From NCBI RefSeq assembly GCF_009017415.1, contig NC_092404.1, positions 1,550,001 through 1,614,000 of the forward strand: a stretch of DNA of 64,000 nucleotides. Direction: 5' to 3'. The number at the start of each line of letters is the position of its first letter. Position 1 is the stretch's first letter. The DNA comes from Aspergillus flavus. Its lineage: Eukaryota; Ascomycota; Eurotiomycetes; Eurotiales; Aspergillaceae. Made by a program: the position numbers and the translations under genes. A model generated the notes under the pieces. The model searched no databases, was not told where the DNA came from, and was given only the letters and a program-made list of their open reading frames with translations. Positions 22,917 through 36,300 of the stretch are shown piece after piece.

Positions 22917-24389
22917 CACTCTAAAGCATTTGTTGGAACAAGAATGCAATTGCAGTGGCTCTACCCACCACCTTGTGCTAGCGACATTCCTTATTGCCAA
23001 TCAGGAATCAATATAAAGTAGCTTGGCAAACTTGGTGTGCTGTGTTGAGATGATTGCTGCCTGGCCTGTGTCCTTACCGGCCGTGGATGCACTTGAGCCC
23101 CCTGCCACAAGGCTGCATTGAGGGATTGGCGGCTGTGCATCAGGGTGTCTTTGACATGAGTGCCTTCTCCAGGCTTATGTACTGTCTTTTAATCCAATCG
23201 GAGATAGAGATGGTTTACGATCCGGCTACTGGGCACACCATATTCACACTTCAGGCGGAGCCTGCTTTGTACATCCAAACAGGATTATGTGGAACCCGCG
23301 GTGATATCAACCTCGGGGGCTGAAAGTCGGATAGTATTCGGAGTGACTCATGTACAATCGGATATATAGACCGACCAAAGCATTTGAACACCTGTTCATG
23401 TAATTCAGACGTTGACTGCAGTATGCGCCGACGATCAATATAGCGTACACTCTTTTCCTGTGGAGATGGGAAGGAAAGGAAACGCAATCTTGAGATCAGA
23501 ATAATGAAATGCAAGGACTTTTCCCTTTTTTTTTTCATCTTCCTTTTGGAAATAATTGATTTTTTTAAGAAAAAGAACATGAACTGTTGGTCTAGATGAG
23601 CGGTAAGCAGATCCATTTTCAGCCATGGATAGCACTGGAACAAGAAACTAGGCACCTTGCGTCGTCGAGAGCGTATCGCCAATAAATCAGGACGGGACGA
23701 TCCCGGCGCCGCGCGCATTGGCACAGAGACATTGGGCTTGAGTTTCTGACTTGTCCAACGCCACCTAGGTGGCTATGCGTCCGTCACACAACGTTGTTGA
23801 GAAGATTCAGGTTGAGGATATACTAATTAGTCTAACCAGTAATTTCCTGGCATCTTTTCTTCTTCTTTGGATTTCGCCTCGTTGGGCCAACATGAGTGCC
23901 CATCATAACCAACATTTAATAATAGGAGGGGCCATGCATTTCGTCTTCTGGCCGTCTTGCATATCATCTGCATGCCTTCTGCTGTGTTGGTCACTCATAG
24001 GATGGAAGTGATCGAGCTCAGCTCTCGGATGGAGAAGAGCGTAACCACTTTCTGATAGTATCAAGTACTTTATCAGGAAAAGGGGGGTTTTATCAAGAGG
24101 TTAAGTTAGTTTGTTGATCGCGCCTGCAGAAGTAATGTGGGGTGACGTTGTGATATGTCTTGAGGAAAGCACGAGACTTCCAGCTTTTCTTGCTACATGC
24201 TTTCTTCTGTCTCGCTTCCCAATTCTTACTCACTCACTCACTGTTCCTGTCACTTTTCTCTCATTTTAAGTTTGACCGGTTCAATCAGTCTTTATTATTT
24301 AGTCTCGCACAAGGTAAGCCTTCTTTCTACTGTTCTCGGCCCACCTTGTACTAAAACGAAATCAGGTTGTAGGCAGAGAATCGGCTACC
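22917..24389. other. Intergenic region, no supportable gene
   Basis: Short frames here (23054-23323 plus, 23251-23724 minus) show no domain or signal feature. From about 24180 the sequence is T/C-rich and is probably the promoter and leader of the RRM gene. Confidence 0.5.
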
Positions 24390-26074
24390 ATGTCTTCTTC
24401 ATTTATTACTGTTGAAAAACGTCACTTTGAATCTTTACTACAGAGGTGAGCATCGGGATATTTTCTCTCTTTCTAAAGGCTTTCTTTTGTACTTTGTAAC
24501 TTCGCGCATATTAGCGCTTTTGGTCGCTCTATACGGACTCGCCTTCCTCCTCTTTTTCTTTTTCCCTTTCCCCCCTGAGTTTAACTTGTGAACTTCGATA
24601 CGGTCATTTTATACAATTACTAATGTCATGTTTTGATAGAGCAGAAGCTGTGAGTCTAATAACCTATGCTTTGCATTGTAGTGATCCTCTATTCATTCTT
24701 GGGGCCACAAACCCAAAACAGCATTCGTCCCAGGAAAACAAAAGCTCTGCGAACTCAGATTCAGTGACCATCTCAAACTCAGAGTACCAAGGTCTGGTGA
24801 GTACTGTCAAGAAGGCTTTCACATCCCCTGATAGTAAAGGCAGAGATTTGGCGAGCTGACATTGAATCAGCTTGCAGTATCGACTCAGTTCGGTACGTTT
24901 TCTACTCATGTCTGCATAGCACAACACTCATTTCTGACTGAATAACCGCAGAAAAGCTAAAGAAGTCCCTTTTGAATGGCGGGTTGTCCCAGGAAACTCT
25001 CGATGTCAGGTTACACTTCTCGTCGGCGTCATCGTTTTGCTAACCTCGTTACCTAGATATTGATATACGGTTCACCACCTCTATCCGATAATCAGAATAG
25101 CAGCAAGGTGTGCACTGAAAGCTCCTTAAAATGCAAGAAAACTCCATCACCTACAAGAGCAAATCTATCCAACGACCACAAGCGTTGGGAAAGCTACGAT
25201 GATGATGAAGAAGAAGAAGAAGAAAAAGAAGAAGAAGAAGAAGAGGGTGTCTTGCTAGCTTCCCAAGATAGTGATAGGGATGATTACGAAGACTCCTCTA
25301 GAAGCTCAGAGTCGTCGATAGCTTCAACCCCTCAGCGAACCATTCTGCTCCGTGGCCTTCCTGATCGTGCAACTCACAGAGATCTTGTTGAAGCCATAAA
25401 GGGCGGCGCCCTTCTTCATGTTCACCTTCGAACGCGAGAGCGCATGGCCAGCATTTCGTTCGTTGAGGAGGCAAACGCACAGGAATTCTATCAGCATGCA
25501 AAAAGTCACGGGGTCTGCATTGCTGGAAAGCGTGTACGTCGCCCAACCCCAAGGCAATCGATATGTTTAACATTGAGGACAGGTGGAAATCTCTTGGAAT
25601 GACCGACAGTTCTACCTCCCTCCTTTCGTCAGGGCTAAGATCAACACCGGAGCTTCTCGCAATCTTGTCCTATACAATGTGCACCCAAACGTCACGGAAT
25701 GGCTTATCCGGAAGGACCTCGACCACATCCATAACCTCATTGTCATCACAGTCAAATTTAAGAATGGAAACGCTTACATTTCCACGAATTCCGTTCATAA
25801 CGCATTGTTTGCACGCTCTTGCATGATGTCTCGACTCACATATAAGGGGATGAGGATTGCATTTTATCCGGATGAATGTGCCGAGCCTCTGTCCAAGCTT
25901 ACCAATGGCTTGAAGAAAGAGTCACAGGTGCCTTCCAAGAAGTCTGTTTCGGCTCTCAACCGGTTCCAGCTCCTTTCTCTTGACGGGGCTGAGGAAGATG
26001 AAACCGATCATGATCACGGTCAAGTCGGATTGGACAGTTACCAGCAGAATACTGCACTGAAGGTGCAGTATTAA
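24390..26074 (+). CDS. RNA-binding protein with two RRM-like domains, 6 exons, 418 aa
   Basis: Exons are 24390-24445, 24640-24796, 24871-24892, 24952-25004, 25057-25533 and 25583-26074. The protein starts MSSSFITVEKRHFESLLQRA. A strongly acidic run of Asp and Glu encoded by a GAA repeat lies at about residues 144-158. A first RRM follows at about 189-260 (RTILLRGLP as RNP2, MASISFVEEA as RNP1). A second, divergent RRM lies at about 280-360 (NLVLYNVHP, NGNAYISTNS). It resembles fungal RRM regulators of the Nrd1/Msa1 type, but I cannot name the orthologue. The donor of exon 4 (GTCAGG) is weak and was chosen because it alone keeps the frame; the 22-nt third exon is also tentative. Confidence 0.75.
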
Positions 26075-27129
26075 GGGAACCACCTGGGGAGGGGGTTGAT
26101 ACTTGATGGAGATCCAACTATGTCAGTTGAACTAACACGTTAGGAAGTATTACTAAACAGTTGGTATAGGTCAGATTTTTAGTGGTAGCAAGGTGCTAGA
26201 AAGTCAGTTCTAATATTCTGAATAAGATTCCCAATCACAAGATGTAGTGTCTTACACCATACAAGCCTAAATTTAGGAGAAGTCTTATAAACATATCTGG
26301 TGGGCGGATGAGTTAGCAAGTCACACTGGTTGAGCATAACGGACAGCTTTACTGGGAAGTGGAACGAAACAAGAACAGGGAAAAGATAAGTAGTTTTCCA
26401 CATACATAGATACTCATGTTGTATGTACAATACAATGAGACCAAGACAGCCATCCAATTTTAGAGTCCATAAAGAATCACAACCAAAGGTCCTCTTCACA
26501 AAATTTGTCTCCTTGGCTGGTTTGCTCCCTCTCTTTCTTTTTCTTCCTCCGCTGAACAACCTAAGAAAGGCTAGTGAAAGCAAGACCGACAAGTAAGTAG
26601 GAAGCAAGTCATGAAAATAAAAGAAAGGAAGAAAGAAAGAAAGAAAGATATCACATGCTAACATGCTTTCGTTTCTCGTAAGCCCAAAACCCATCCAACG
26701 CCATACCAAAACAGAGCACTAAAAATAGCTGCAATAAGCTGCTGAAGATCCAGATTCAGGGGTATGCATGCATGTATGTATATGATTTGTTGTTTCTATG
26801 ATACTGTTGGGTATAACATAACTCTGACAGAGGAAGATGGAGAGGGCGAGGAAGAGTTACTAGTCGCCATATGACGCTGAGCGTCGGAGGAGGTGAACGC
26901 TTTTGTGTGTTAGGTGGAAGATACTCGGTCTGGTACTCTTGACCTCGTAATGTAGGAGCGTCTGACCGCGCAAGTGTCTTGTCCCAGGTTTTTTTCACAA
27001 TGGTACCGCCCGCTGAAGGATGGCTCCCGAAGGTTTTGCGGGATAGATGAACGAGGTAGGTGAAGTTACGTCAGTTTTATACTGTAAGTTGAATATGAGG
27101 GACTGAAAAAGCTAATGCGTTCATTTTGC
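26075..27129. other. Convergent intergenic region
   Basis: This lies between the 3' ends of the RRM gene (plus) and the Avo3 gene (minus). A 176-codon minus-strand frame (26179-26709) has no recognisable feature and crosses a GAAA microsatellite, so I treat it as chance. Confidence 0.5.
26627..26649. repeat. GAAA tetranucleotide microsatellite
   Basis: About five tandem GAAA units in the convergent 3' region between the RRM gene and the Avo3 gene. Confidence 0.75.
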
Positions 27130-30100
27130 TCAGCCAGATTCCTGGGAGGAGGCTACTTCCGAGTCGGTGTCGGAGTCGTCTTCCATTACTATTCGCCGCA
27201 TGACGCTTTTATCGAATAAGTCCAGGGCGAAGCGTCGGGCAGGGAGGCGGAAGTGATGGCTTTCGAGGATGCTGAGGGTTTTGCGGAATAGGTGTGGTTG
27301 GTGGAATCGTTCAGGCTGCTTTGACTTTATGCTATAGGTTGATAGTCGTGGTTAGTGGGATTATTCTGTATTATATGGCATGATATGAGAACGACGCATT
27401 ATGTACCTATGAAGATCCGCCGCCGCTCGCTTGGATAGGACGGTGTTACCCATGTCAACAATGAGCTTTAGGATTTTCTGGTTGGTGGAATCTGGATCGG
27501 TGGTAGCTTCCTTGAACTTGTCTTGAGATATGCGTTTGGATTCCCGGTTTCGAGAATGTGAAGGGAAGTCCACCTGGAAAAGAGGGGAGCTGTTAGTGAC
27601 TGCTTGTAGTATTCTTCGAATAGTTACTAGTGTTGAACATACCAGAAACAGTTTTTTGAAATCAGTGGGGAGGCACAGGCCTAGAGAATTTCCCTTCTGA
27701 TCGAAAGCAGAGTCCCAACCAAAATCCCTCAGTACCCTGAGACCATGTCGACTGCGGGAGATCAAACCAAGGACAAAGAATGCGGTTCCCCTCATCGTTA
27801 GAACCTCAGCACTTTCAGCGATCTTAACTATGCGCTCGACGATATCTGGCTCGAGGAACGGGGCGCCTAATTCCATGGAGCCAACGTTCCCAACGGCCCA
27901 AAGACAGCCCTTGACTTTGAGCAGAACCTCGGTGTCTTCCTCGTTCAGACTGAAATCGCGGATGGTCCAAGCAAACTCGCTAAAATGACCCGATTGCTCA
28001 AGAAGCTTGCAGCCCTCCGCTGTTCGAGCCAGCTCTCGGTAAAAATGCGGTGGGACCAGCCCGATGTCCTGCAGATCGACAAGATCTTCCGGAACGAAAC
28101 TGCCTCTTCGCGGCTGATCGACGTAAGCTCGTGATAGAGCAGCTTCCACTAGACCCACATACGCATCGTTCCGGCCCAGAAACCAATCGTCCATTTCTTG
28201 CGTGATGTAGTCGAGTCCATCTAGATAGTGGTAGCCTACTGAGGTGGATAAGAAGCGCAAGAGCAGGGGTGCGCCAATCTCACCCAGGTGGTCTAGGGAT
28301 GGCCTGCATTTGACCACAAACTCGAGATAGTCTCGATGGTTGCATGCTTCTTCGAGAATCTTCACAGCCATCTGGCATACAGACACGTCAGGATCGTACA
28401 GCTGAGTGACAAGAAGCTTGACAACCCAGTCTGCATTGCCTATGGCCATCTGTGGAGAGAGCGGAACATTCCCCACTGCGTATTTCCGGAGCAGCTTAGT
28501 CGCGAATATACGAATATCCTTCGAGCCCGTCGTGAGAGCCTTAGATAGCATAACTCTCAGATGGCTGTCCTGTGTGTAATCCATATTGCCCAAAAGAGTC
28601 TGTATGAGATCGTCTCGATCTCGCAGTTCAATAATATGGTAAAACATGTTGAGCATGTGCCACCGCTCCATCATAGCAAGCCCATTGGCATCGCCGGTCA
28701 ATGTGCCTAGCAGGGCAAAATACCCCCCGCTCAATGTGTTAGCCATCTGTTCTCGTGAGAAGAGAGGCGATGAGGACGTCAGTCCGCTCATACGATCTAC
28801 TTGAGCAAGGCATTCCGCAACCTGCCTAAGGAATTTGTTCTCAGCCAAATACTTTGTCCCCTCGGGAATGGAGACTAGGGTGCGCATCAGTGCGCAACCT
28901 GTTCGAACATAGCGTTGGTTTGGTTTGGTATTCGGAAGCATGGAGAATCTATACTTGAAAGGTCGATAAAATCCCATGAGTCGCTTCATGAACTTCGACC
29001 CTTTGATCGCCTCGTCTAGCCTCTTGGGGTTCGTCAGGGGCCCCTCGACTATGCGGTGGATAAGATCCCATTTCCACTTTAAGTAATTCACTGTGTTCAA
29101 GACATGCGTTTCTAGAATGGCATTGCGGAATTGAGTTTCATCCATTGTAGGGCTCAGTCTGTCTTTGCTCTGGTCACTCGACAGAAGAGAGGCGGAGATA
29201 TCAACATCCACACTATATCGGCCGGCCCCATTCGAGAAACCAATAGAACGGGCCAAGGTTCTGTTTATGCTCTCGATCTGATAAATTGTGGCCATGGAAA
29301 CATCATGGTTGTCAACATCAAATTTGATTGCAGCGGGCAATAAGTGTGGAAGGACCTGGAGTTTGGAGCTGATGTCCTGTGGCAGAGAGTGTTGGGCTAG
29401 CTTTAGAACTTCAGTCAGGAGCAATGTTGCTTTACGTCTGAGAGACTGATCCTCTTCATCCTCGATGAGCTCAGAGAGCGCCTATGTCTTTTAGCAAATA
29501 AAGCCGACACAAACAAAAGTCAAGAGGAGAAGTACCTTGGACAATCCTGCATCCACTAAGGTCGCGAGGATGAGAGTAGAGAAGTGTGCTGTTAAGTCAA
29601 ATTTACTCTCATTGTCGTCGTAGTACCCACGGTATTGTTTTGTGTCTGTCTCTGACCGAAGATTTGAAACTCTGCCATAAGTTGTGAGCCGTCGACCCGC
29701 AAGAAAAGATGAAGACCACGACGGTGGCTTGATTCTTAGGGCGTCAAACAGTAGCTCCATGATCAGATCTCTGGCCTGCGAATCGGGGTAGTGCAAAGAT
29801 TCCAAGAGCGACTGTAAAGGTTTTCCACCATTCCTTGCGAGGACTACTAAGCCCGGCCACGTCTTGAGCATTGCCGATATAGCTTTAGCTGCAGACTTTA
29901 ACCGGCCATTGCGAACACTATCGGCCAGTGAATCGGTAAAGGGTGCAAGAACAGCTTCGAGCTCGGTCCCTCCTCGCAGGTGTTTTCTACTTTGTGGAGT
30001 GTCAAGTACATGCAAAAAGCTGGCTATCAGAGACTCGGAAGCTCCGAATGTCCCTTCTGCTAGGGCATCATGCAATGTCGCAAAGCCACCAGCATAGGCA

Positions 30101-31275
30101 ATGAGTTCTGGCTCTTTGACTAGAATTTCGGCGAGGGTCATGATCGAAATGTTTCTGAGGCGATCCTCGTAATGTTCAGCAACAGAGACAATAGTCCGCA
30201 CTACCGCGCGCGAGATTTCACGCACACCATCCTTGACATCTAGAAAAGCCCTGACGAATTTCAAGGCTTGTTCACGCTCAATACTTGCTTTACTCTCTTT
30301 GACAAGAGACAAGATTACCAGCTCGTCTGTGTGTAATGAACGGATGATCTGGAGGGATTTTCGATCCGCAATGGCATAGCGAGTCAACCTGTAACCAGCT
30401 GCCACGACTTCCTTGTTGTCACTTAGAAGCATGACCTGAACGCGCAAACCGAAGACAGACCAGGCTAGGTCATACTTCAAGGTGGGGTGTCGTTTAAAGA
30501 GTTCAACAAGGCTATTTGCACGCTCAACATAGTAGTCTGGTGACATGCCCTCAATCTCCAGTGCCTGTAACGTCTCTGCAAGCACATATGTCGGTGACTC
30601 CATTTCCGCCTCTCCATCCTCCAGCTGACCCTCGTCCAACTCCACATTGCTGCGAGAGGGTGAACGCATGGAGCTACCCTGAAACAGAGACGATAGGCGA
30701 CTCCGTGGAGGAGTGGACGGCGCCTGCGCACGTAGTAGTTCCTCCTCCAGTTCATGATGGAGTTCGGCGAGCTTTCGATTCGACGAGCTCAACTCCGATT
30801 CCACCTTTAATCTCTGCTCCTTTGTTTGTTTCGGGTTCTTGGCCAGCAATGCCTCGAGCATATTCTCCGTGCCTGTTTTAATTTTCATCTCCTTCGCAAT
30901 CTTATTTCGGATCGCAGCCTGGCGCTCCTCGGTACTTGACAAGTCGTCGGGCTCGACGTTACTGCTTCCTCTTCGCCTGAACGTAGTATCGGGCCGCGGC
31001 GTTGTGCTCCGTGATGTTTTCATGCTTTTTAGCTCAGAGCTGAAGCTACCTGGCCCCCCGGACCCGGACGAAGGGGCCAACGACGGCGCTGCCCGAAAGC
31101 CGATGGTCGCACTACCTCCAGACTCCGATCGAGCATTTCTCCCCGACCTCGAAGCGACCCCCGGCCAACTGCCATCCACAGAGCCATCATCAAGACTGGA
31201 GTATGATCGCCCATCTCCCGCAGCACGATGCTGGGTCGACGTCGTCGAGAACGTTGAGTTATATCCGGACGCCAT
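27130..31275 (-). CDS. TORC2 subunit Avo3/Rictor (Ste16/Tsc11 family), 4 exons, 1315 aa
   Basis: Exons are 31275-29536, 29481-27643, 27573-27407 and 27331-27130, all in frame. The first 110 residues are Ser/Gly-rich. An HR1-like coiled coil follows at about 111-184 (STEERQAAIRNKIAKEMKIK). The rest is helical-repeat sequence with typical Rictor segments: the N-terminal block with DELVILSLVKESKASIEREQ, the middle region with GFYRPFKYRFSMLPNTKPNQ, and the V-domain region with MRGTAFFVLGLISRSRHGLR. Rictor is the scaffold that defines TOR complex 2, which controls AGC kinases, actin and the plasma membrane. Length fits fungal family members. The short last exon carries an acidic Asp/Ser tail (EDDSDTDSEV). 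The first and third introns are well supported by phase. Confidence 0.93.
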
Positions 31276-32010
31276 AGATCTCCATTTAGCCGTAACGGTA
31301 TGCGTATCACCTGTCGCTAATGAGAAGAGGGGCGGAGGGCCGCATTGAGTTCGCCGAGGAAAGTTCGACTGCTACCGCTAGGACGGAGGATAGCTTCGTG
31401 GATATAGATCGAGCGCGCTTTGGATCGGTCGGGCTAAACAGCGGGTCCGATTGGAAGGGAGGGGGAGAGGAGTACGCTGCAGTCGCGGAGAGTTGCTTCA
31501 GTCGGAGGCCAGAGGAGGGGTTAGTCGGGACGTATGGAAGTACGAGAAGAGGGTCACATGCACCACGGTACAGCAGATGACAGTTTCAATTCAGCAACAA
31601 GTTCACGAAAGCCTCGATGGGAGATCTGAGCCCATCCCACTGGCGTTGGTTTCAGGTGGTCGTTGTCCGCTGACTAACCAGGCCCTATCAATGGCCTCAG
31701 GCTGCTATCGTACCGTATTATTTACATACAATTGTCCCAAAGGACACTTGATTCTTAGAGTCCTTTCCCTTCCATCCCATATACGTTCATACCTCGTATT
31801 CGAATTCTTGTGCGGCATACTATTTCTCAGGCAACACAGACTGCGTGTTATCCATACCTCCATTCAAGCCCCCTCGAGGCACTCCGACTATATATATTAT
31901 ACGGATAAGAGTTTGCATCTAAGGATTCCGGAGATTTCATGAGATAAACATGTTTCTCAGTAATACCAAAGGCACTATAGCGACAAAAGCATCATACATG
32001 ATTATGGAAT
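31276..32010. other. Upstream region of the Avo3 gene and 3' flank of the DOMON-b561 gene
   Basis: No coding frame with family features. The 5' region of the Avo3 gene is purine-rich on the plus strand (31300-31560), i.e. pyrimidine-rich in its own sense, as usual for fungal leaders. Confidence 0.5.
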
Positions 32011-33350
32011 TCACCACTTCTTCTCAGAGATACTGCTAGATTCAACAGATTTCGCTCGCGCACTGTCAAGCTTGTCACTAGCTTGCTCCAAATCCCTCCT
32101 GTTCTGGAAGAACTCAGTCTGCAAATTAGCGATAACAGCCTGCGATTTCTTCTTCTCCCTACGCCACATGACCACAAAGACATATAAGATGCATACTCCT
32201 CCGCAGACCATGCCGTATATTATCGGTGGAATTGGTGGGATATCCTCAGTATGCTGATACGCGTAGTAAAAACCCATTCCACCATTGACGATGCCAATGG
32301 CAGACAATAGGCGCCCGAACCAGCGGTGTAAGACACCGTAGATGGTGGTTCCCCCCGATCTTAGGAAATGCAGATGCTGCACAACCCCTATGACAGGTTG
32401 GATAAGGACGACAACACCGACCAAAACATAACCTATAGTCGGATGGTAGCCGTTGGACAGTTTGAGATCCATAGATACGGAGACTCCAAATCCAAGTCCA
32501 ATCAATGCCACACAAGCTGCAATTATTTGCATAGGAGCATGCATCCACAGAACGGTGTGGCGAGAAGGGTATATTTGCAAGAGAAGCCCAAAGCCGGGGA
32601 ACATCAGAACGAAAGCAATTGGCGTCATTACACCATGTGCAACACGTTTTCTGTAAAGCAAAGCATCATCAATCACATGCTGTTTTGAGAAAAGGGTGAC
32701 ATCGTGACGTGGGTATGTCATGTCGAGAAATGGATTCGTCGAATTGCCGCCAATGGCTTTGGTCATATTTAGGGTGAAGCTACCGTGAACATCATGCTTA
32801 TGGATCTTCACAGCAACATCCGAGGACACCAATGGATATCCATGGCATATAGCCCAACCCCAAGAGCTAGAGCTTCCCATTAGGCTATCCCCGTTATCTA
32901 AGTGCATGCAGTTGTCGCAACGGATGTTTGCTGTTATCACACCGTCATGGATCCCAGAACCTTCAAGAAGATGGGCCTGGATATTGGGATCATAGAAGAC
33001 GTCAAGATGACCAAATGCCTTTCGTGGCGAGAGAGTAATGCTGCCATCAGGCGAAGCGTAGATGAGAAAGATGCTCCCCCCTGCCATTCGCTCGCCCTGG
33101 CCGAGTGCTATCCATTTTGTATGAGACGGTGCGCTCAGTTGGAGATAGATAGTATCGTTGATATCAGATGCTGTATTCTCAGGTACGTTAAAGCTGTATG
33201 ATACCCCCCCTCCTTTAGAGGGGATGTGAGTGATGATTTGACCCCATGTAGAGGAAACTGGTAGAAATCAGCCAATGCTCATCTTGCACGAACCGGTGAC
33301 CTACCTAACATCAAGGCAAATGCCAAAAAGACAGGCAAAGGATAAAGCAT
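32011..33350 (-). CDS. DOMON (cellobiose-dehydrogenase-type cytochrome) plus cytochrome b561 membrane protein, 2 exons, 430 aa
   Basis: Exons are 33350-33305 and 33257-32011, with a 47-nt intron. The first exon encodes a hydrophobic signal peptide (MLYPLPVFLAFALML). Residues about 22-190 form a DOMON/CDH-cytochrome-like domain (GGVSYSFNVPEN ... LQLSAPSHTKWIALGQGERM). From about residue 223 there are five or six membrane helices of the cytochrome b561/ferric reductase type, with candidate haem histidines at about 223, 255, 310-312 and 326 (AHGVM, WMHAPMQ, QHLH, HRWFGR). A basic, then coiled cytosolic tail ends the protein. Such proteins move electrons across the plasma membrane; the physiological acceptor (iron or an extracellular oxidoreductase) is not known from sequence. 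Confidence 0.88.
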
Positions 33351-36300
33351 TGACACTGCTAACTCGGAAACTCAACGGGATTCCTCAAATCAAGTCGATA
33401 TACATGAGGGAAATGCGAGGAAAAGAAAAAGCACAAGTTTATATCCTACGGAAGACATAAATAGCTCATTCATTCATAGGATTTAACAAGAGCCAAAGCA
33501 GCCGTGCGGGGGCACACTACAGGGAATTACTTCATCAACGCTCACTTACTCCAATAATCTAAGAATGAAGTGAAAGCATGACTCGATAACGGTGCCCTAA
33601 TCCGACTTTGGCGGTGGCTATACACTACTTCACCAGGGGCGTAACCAATACTAAACGAACCCTGGTGACTTACGCCCCTGTGTAATTAAGGTCAGACGTG
33701 AATCGAGGGGCTCGCGAGGCTAGAACCAACCCACCTTCACTTATGCAAAGCCAGCATCTGTATGCGATTCGCACAGAGTTGCTTGCTTTAACCATACCCG
33801 CAACAAATCAGATGATATTGCGGAACGGAAAGAATGAAAAACTGAGCCTCATCGTGTTGCTTTCAAGTGCAATACCAGGAGTTACATCGTGGCTTAACAG
33901 TTGGTGGAGACTACTTGACGCCCTCAGGCTGTAGGAGGACGACGAAAATGGTCGCGTGCCAGGACGGCAACAGCCATGTTACACTGCTAGTGAAAACTAC
34001 CGCAGAAGTAGAGAAGACAATCAAGCGGTCTCAGACGTGTTCATATATTTCTAAACTTCTCAATGGAGGGAGGAAAGCAGTCATCATCAACCGAACTGTC
34101 AAGAGGATATCTTCGAACGTTAGTGCTATTATGTGACTGGACACCAATCTCTCGGGAACAATCTGTATGGACCACGTAGCCGTTAAATTCAAGACCGCTC
34201 AGGCAGGTTTCATGAATGTGTAGGACACAGCTGGTCTTACTCCAACATGACGCACGCTTAGACCTTCAAGCCAAATGGTTAATGTTCGAGAATCTATACT
34301 ATGTCGGAGTGGGTAGAAACGGCCATTACGCTATCTGATTGGTTCGGAGAAAATATAAGGTAGCGGCCCGGGCCTCGATCAAACCCTAGAATATCGTCCT
34401 GTTTGGAACTGATAAAAGGCAGAGAAGAAGTTTTTCTACAACTCAGAGATCGCTCTGTGTGTAGTATGGAAATCTTACCTCGCTTTTGAGAGACTAAAAT
34501 CAATCAAGATTTAATCCTGGTTCATCTGTCTATCCCGCCCCTGTTGTACTCTATAGACCCATTTGAAAGTAATCCATGCATAGCACGCTGCAAGGACTGG
34601 GGTGCTGGTTAAAATAGAACCTATAATAGAACAAAGGGTTTGTTGGGGAATGCCCAACCTAGAACTCTGAGCACACTGCAGTGCGACGGTGATATGTCTC
34701 CAGTGGCCATTACCGTTCATTTGCATCTAAGTGACGCCACCTATGAGTATCCGCTTCTATATTACTATTTACACTTTCTTGCTTTCTCACGCCTCTATCT
34801 GAGTACACCGATGCTTATACAATTCTATCCCGATGCTTCCGATCTTATGTCATCTTGTTAATGTTTGCCTTTCCCTTCCCTTCCCTGCTTATTTTGGGAG
34901 AGGGGTGGAATGTACTCCGTAGACGACCGGGACTACATATTAGCGCATAGAAACATTGCTACCATTCACCGGGAAACAGTGACTAGGAAGTAAGCCACCA
35001 TCGGGTCCGGGTCAATTACATTGAGATCATTAGATGAAGTGTTTACATGTAGTTTATCGACATGTGAAGGCCTTTGCTTCGATTTACTGAGTCGGGAGAA
35101 TATGCCCCGATGTTCCACCTTCTCTCGGAGTCATCATATGACAACTGTTTCTAGAAATCTCGTTTAATTTTCGAGAATATCTGGGGTTTGATCACACATA
35201 CCCGAGTGCGGCCAAGGAACAACCCTTGCAATCATACGTAATCCCCCCCCCCTACTAGTTAAAGATGTGAACGTTGAACCGTGGTCTAGCCTTATACGGG
35301 ATTACAAAAAACACATTAAAGCTTGATAAGCAAGATCAGAACCTCTGATGACTCGCTAGTCGGTTTATGCACAGAAATCTTTTCTTTATAATAGCAAGTA
35401 CGGTGTCAGATATGCCGTCTCCCTCGAGGTGCCTTGGTTACTAAAGTGCGATCCTATGATTTGTGATTGAGCAAAAAGCTTCATATAGATCACCTTTACT
35501 GAGGGATTTACCTTGGCGACATTCAACTCGTAATCTGTGATACCACAAAGCACATTCTGGCTTAGACCCGAGATATCTATAGGGTTACTTGCAGATACTC
35601 CTTGAACTACATAGCTATCAAATCACCTGCCAGGCCACGGAGAATACCAACCTGAATGTTTGCATCTTCTCTAGAGTTGCACTAGCGCCATCTGGCTGTA
35701 ACAGTCACTGAACTAGTAGACTGGTTCAGCATACACCCTTCAACAACTGAGACTAACTTCACAGGTCACCATGATGGTCATTTTATAGCTCCAACAATGT
35801 ATGCCCATTGTACAGAATTTTGTAGGATATCATATTAGAAGAATACTAGAAGGTCAGCAAGTACAGATTAGATCGTATATCGAGCATAGAATTCCCTGTC
35901 ACTACTTCCCAGAAAGAAAATTGGTAGGAGTATAATTTGCTATACCTTCATCCCTTCCTAGCTTTGATCGGGGTAAAAAACAGATTTACCAATGATTATT
36001 GTTGTTTTCAATAGTATACAGTGTCACCTCTCTGTGAAACGAATATTGCGGTGAGTTCGTACTTCATATACCTCTGTCAGATCAGCATGAATTACGTTCG
36101 GCATACTACCCCCAGGCATCAAGCGTAGAAAGTTCATCGACCGTTCTCAGCTTCCGGGTCGCTGCTCTACATACCTTATTGTATTGTCATGACGCCTTTC
36201 ATCCAAAGCTACCTGTTTTGAGAATATAAGAGAGCGCCCTATGTTTCTTTTAACATACCAGATCTTCAGTGTAGCCTGCAAAATGCAATCAAAAGGAACT

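Noticed and set aside
26179..26709. 176-codon minus-strand frame in the convergent 3' region
   Set aside because: Composition follows T-rich and microsatellite sequence, has no recognisable domain and sits where two 3' ends meet.
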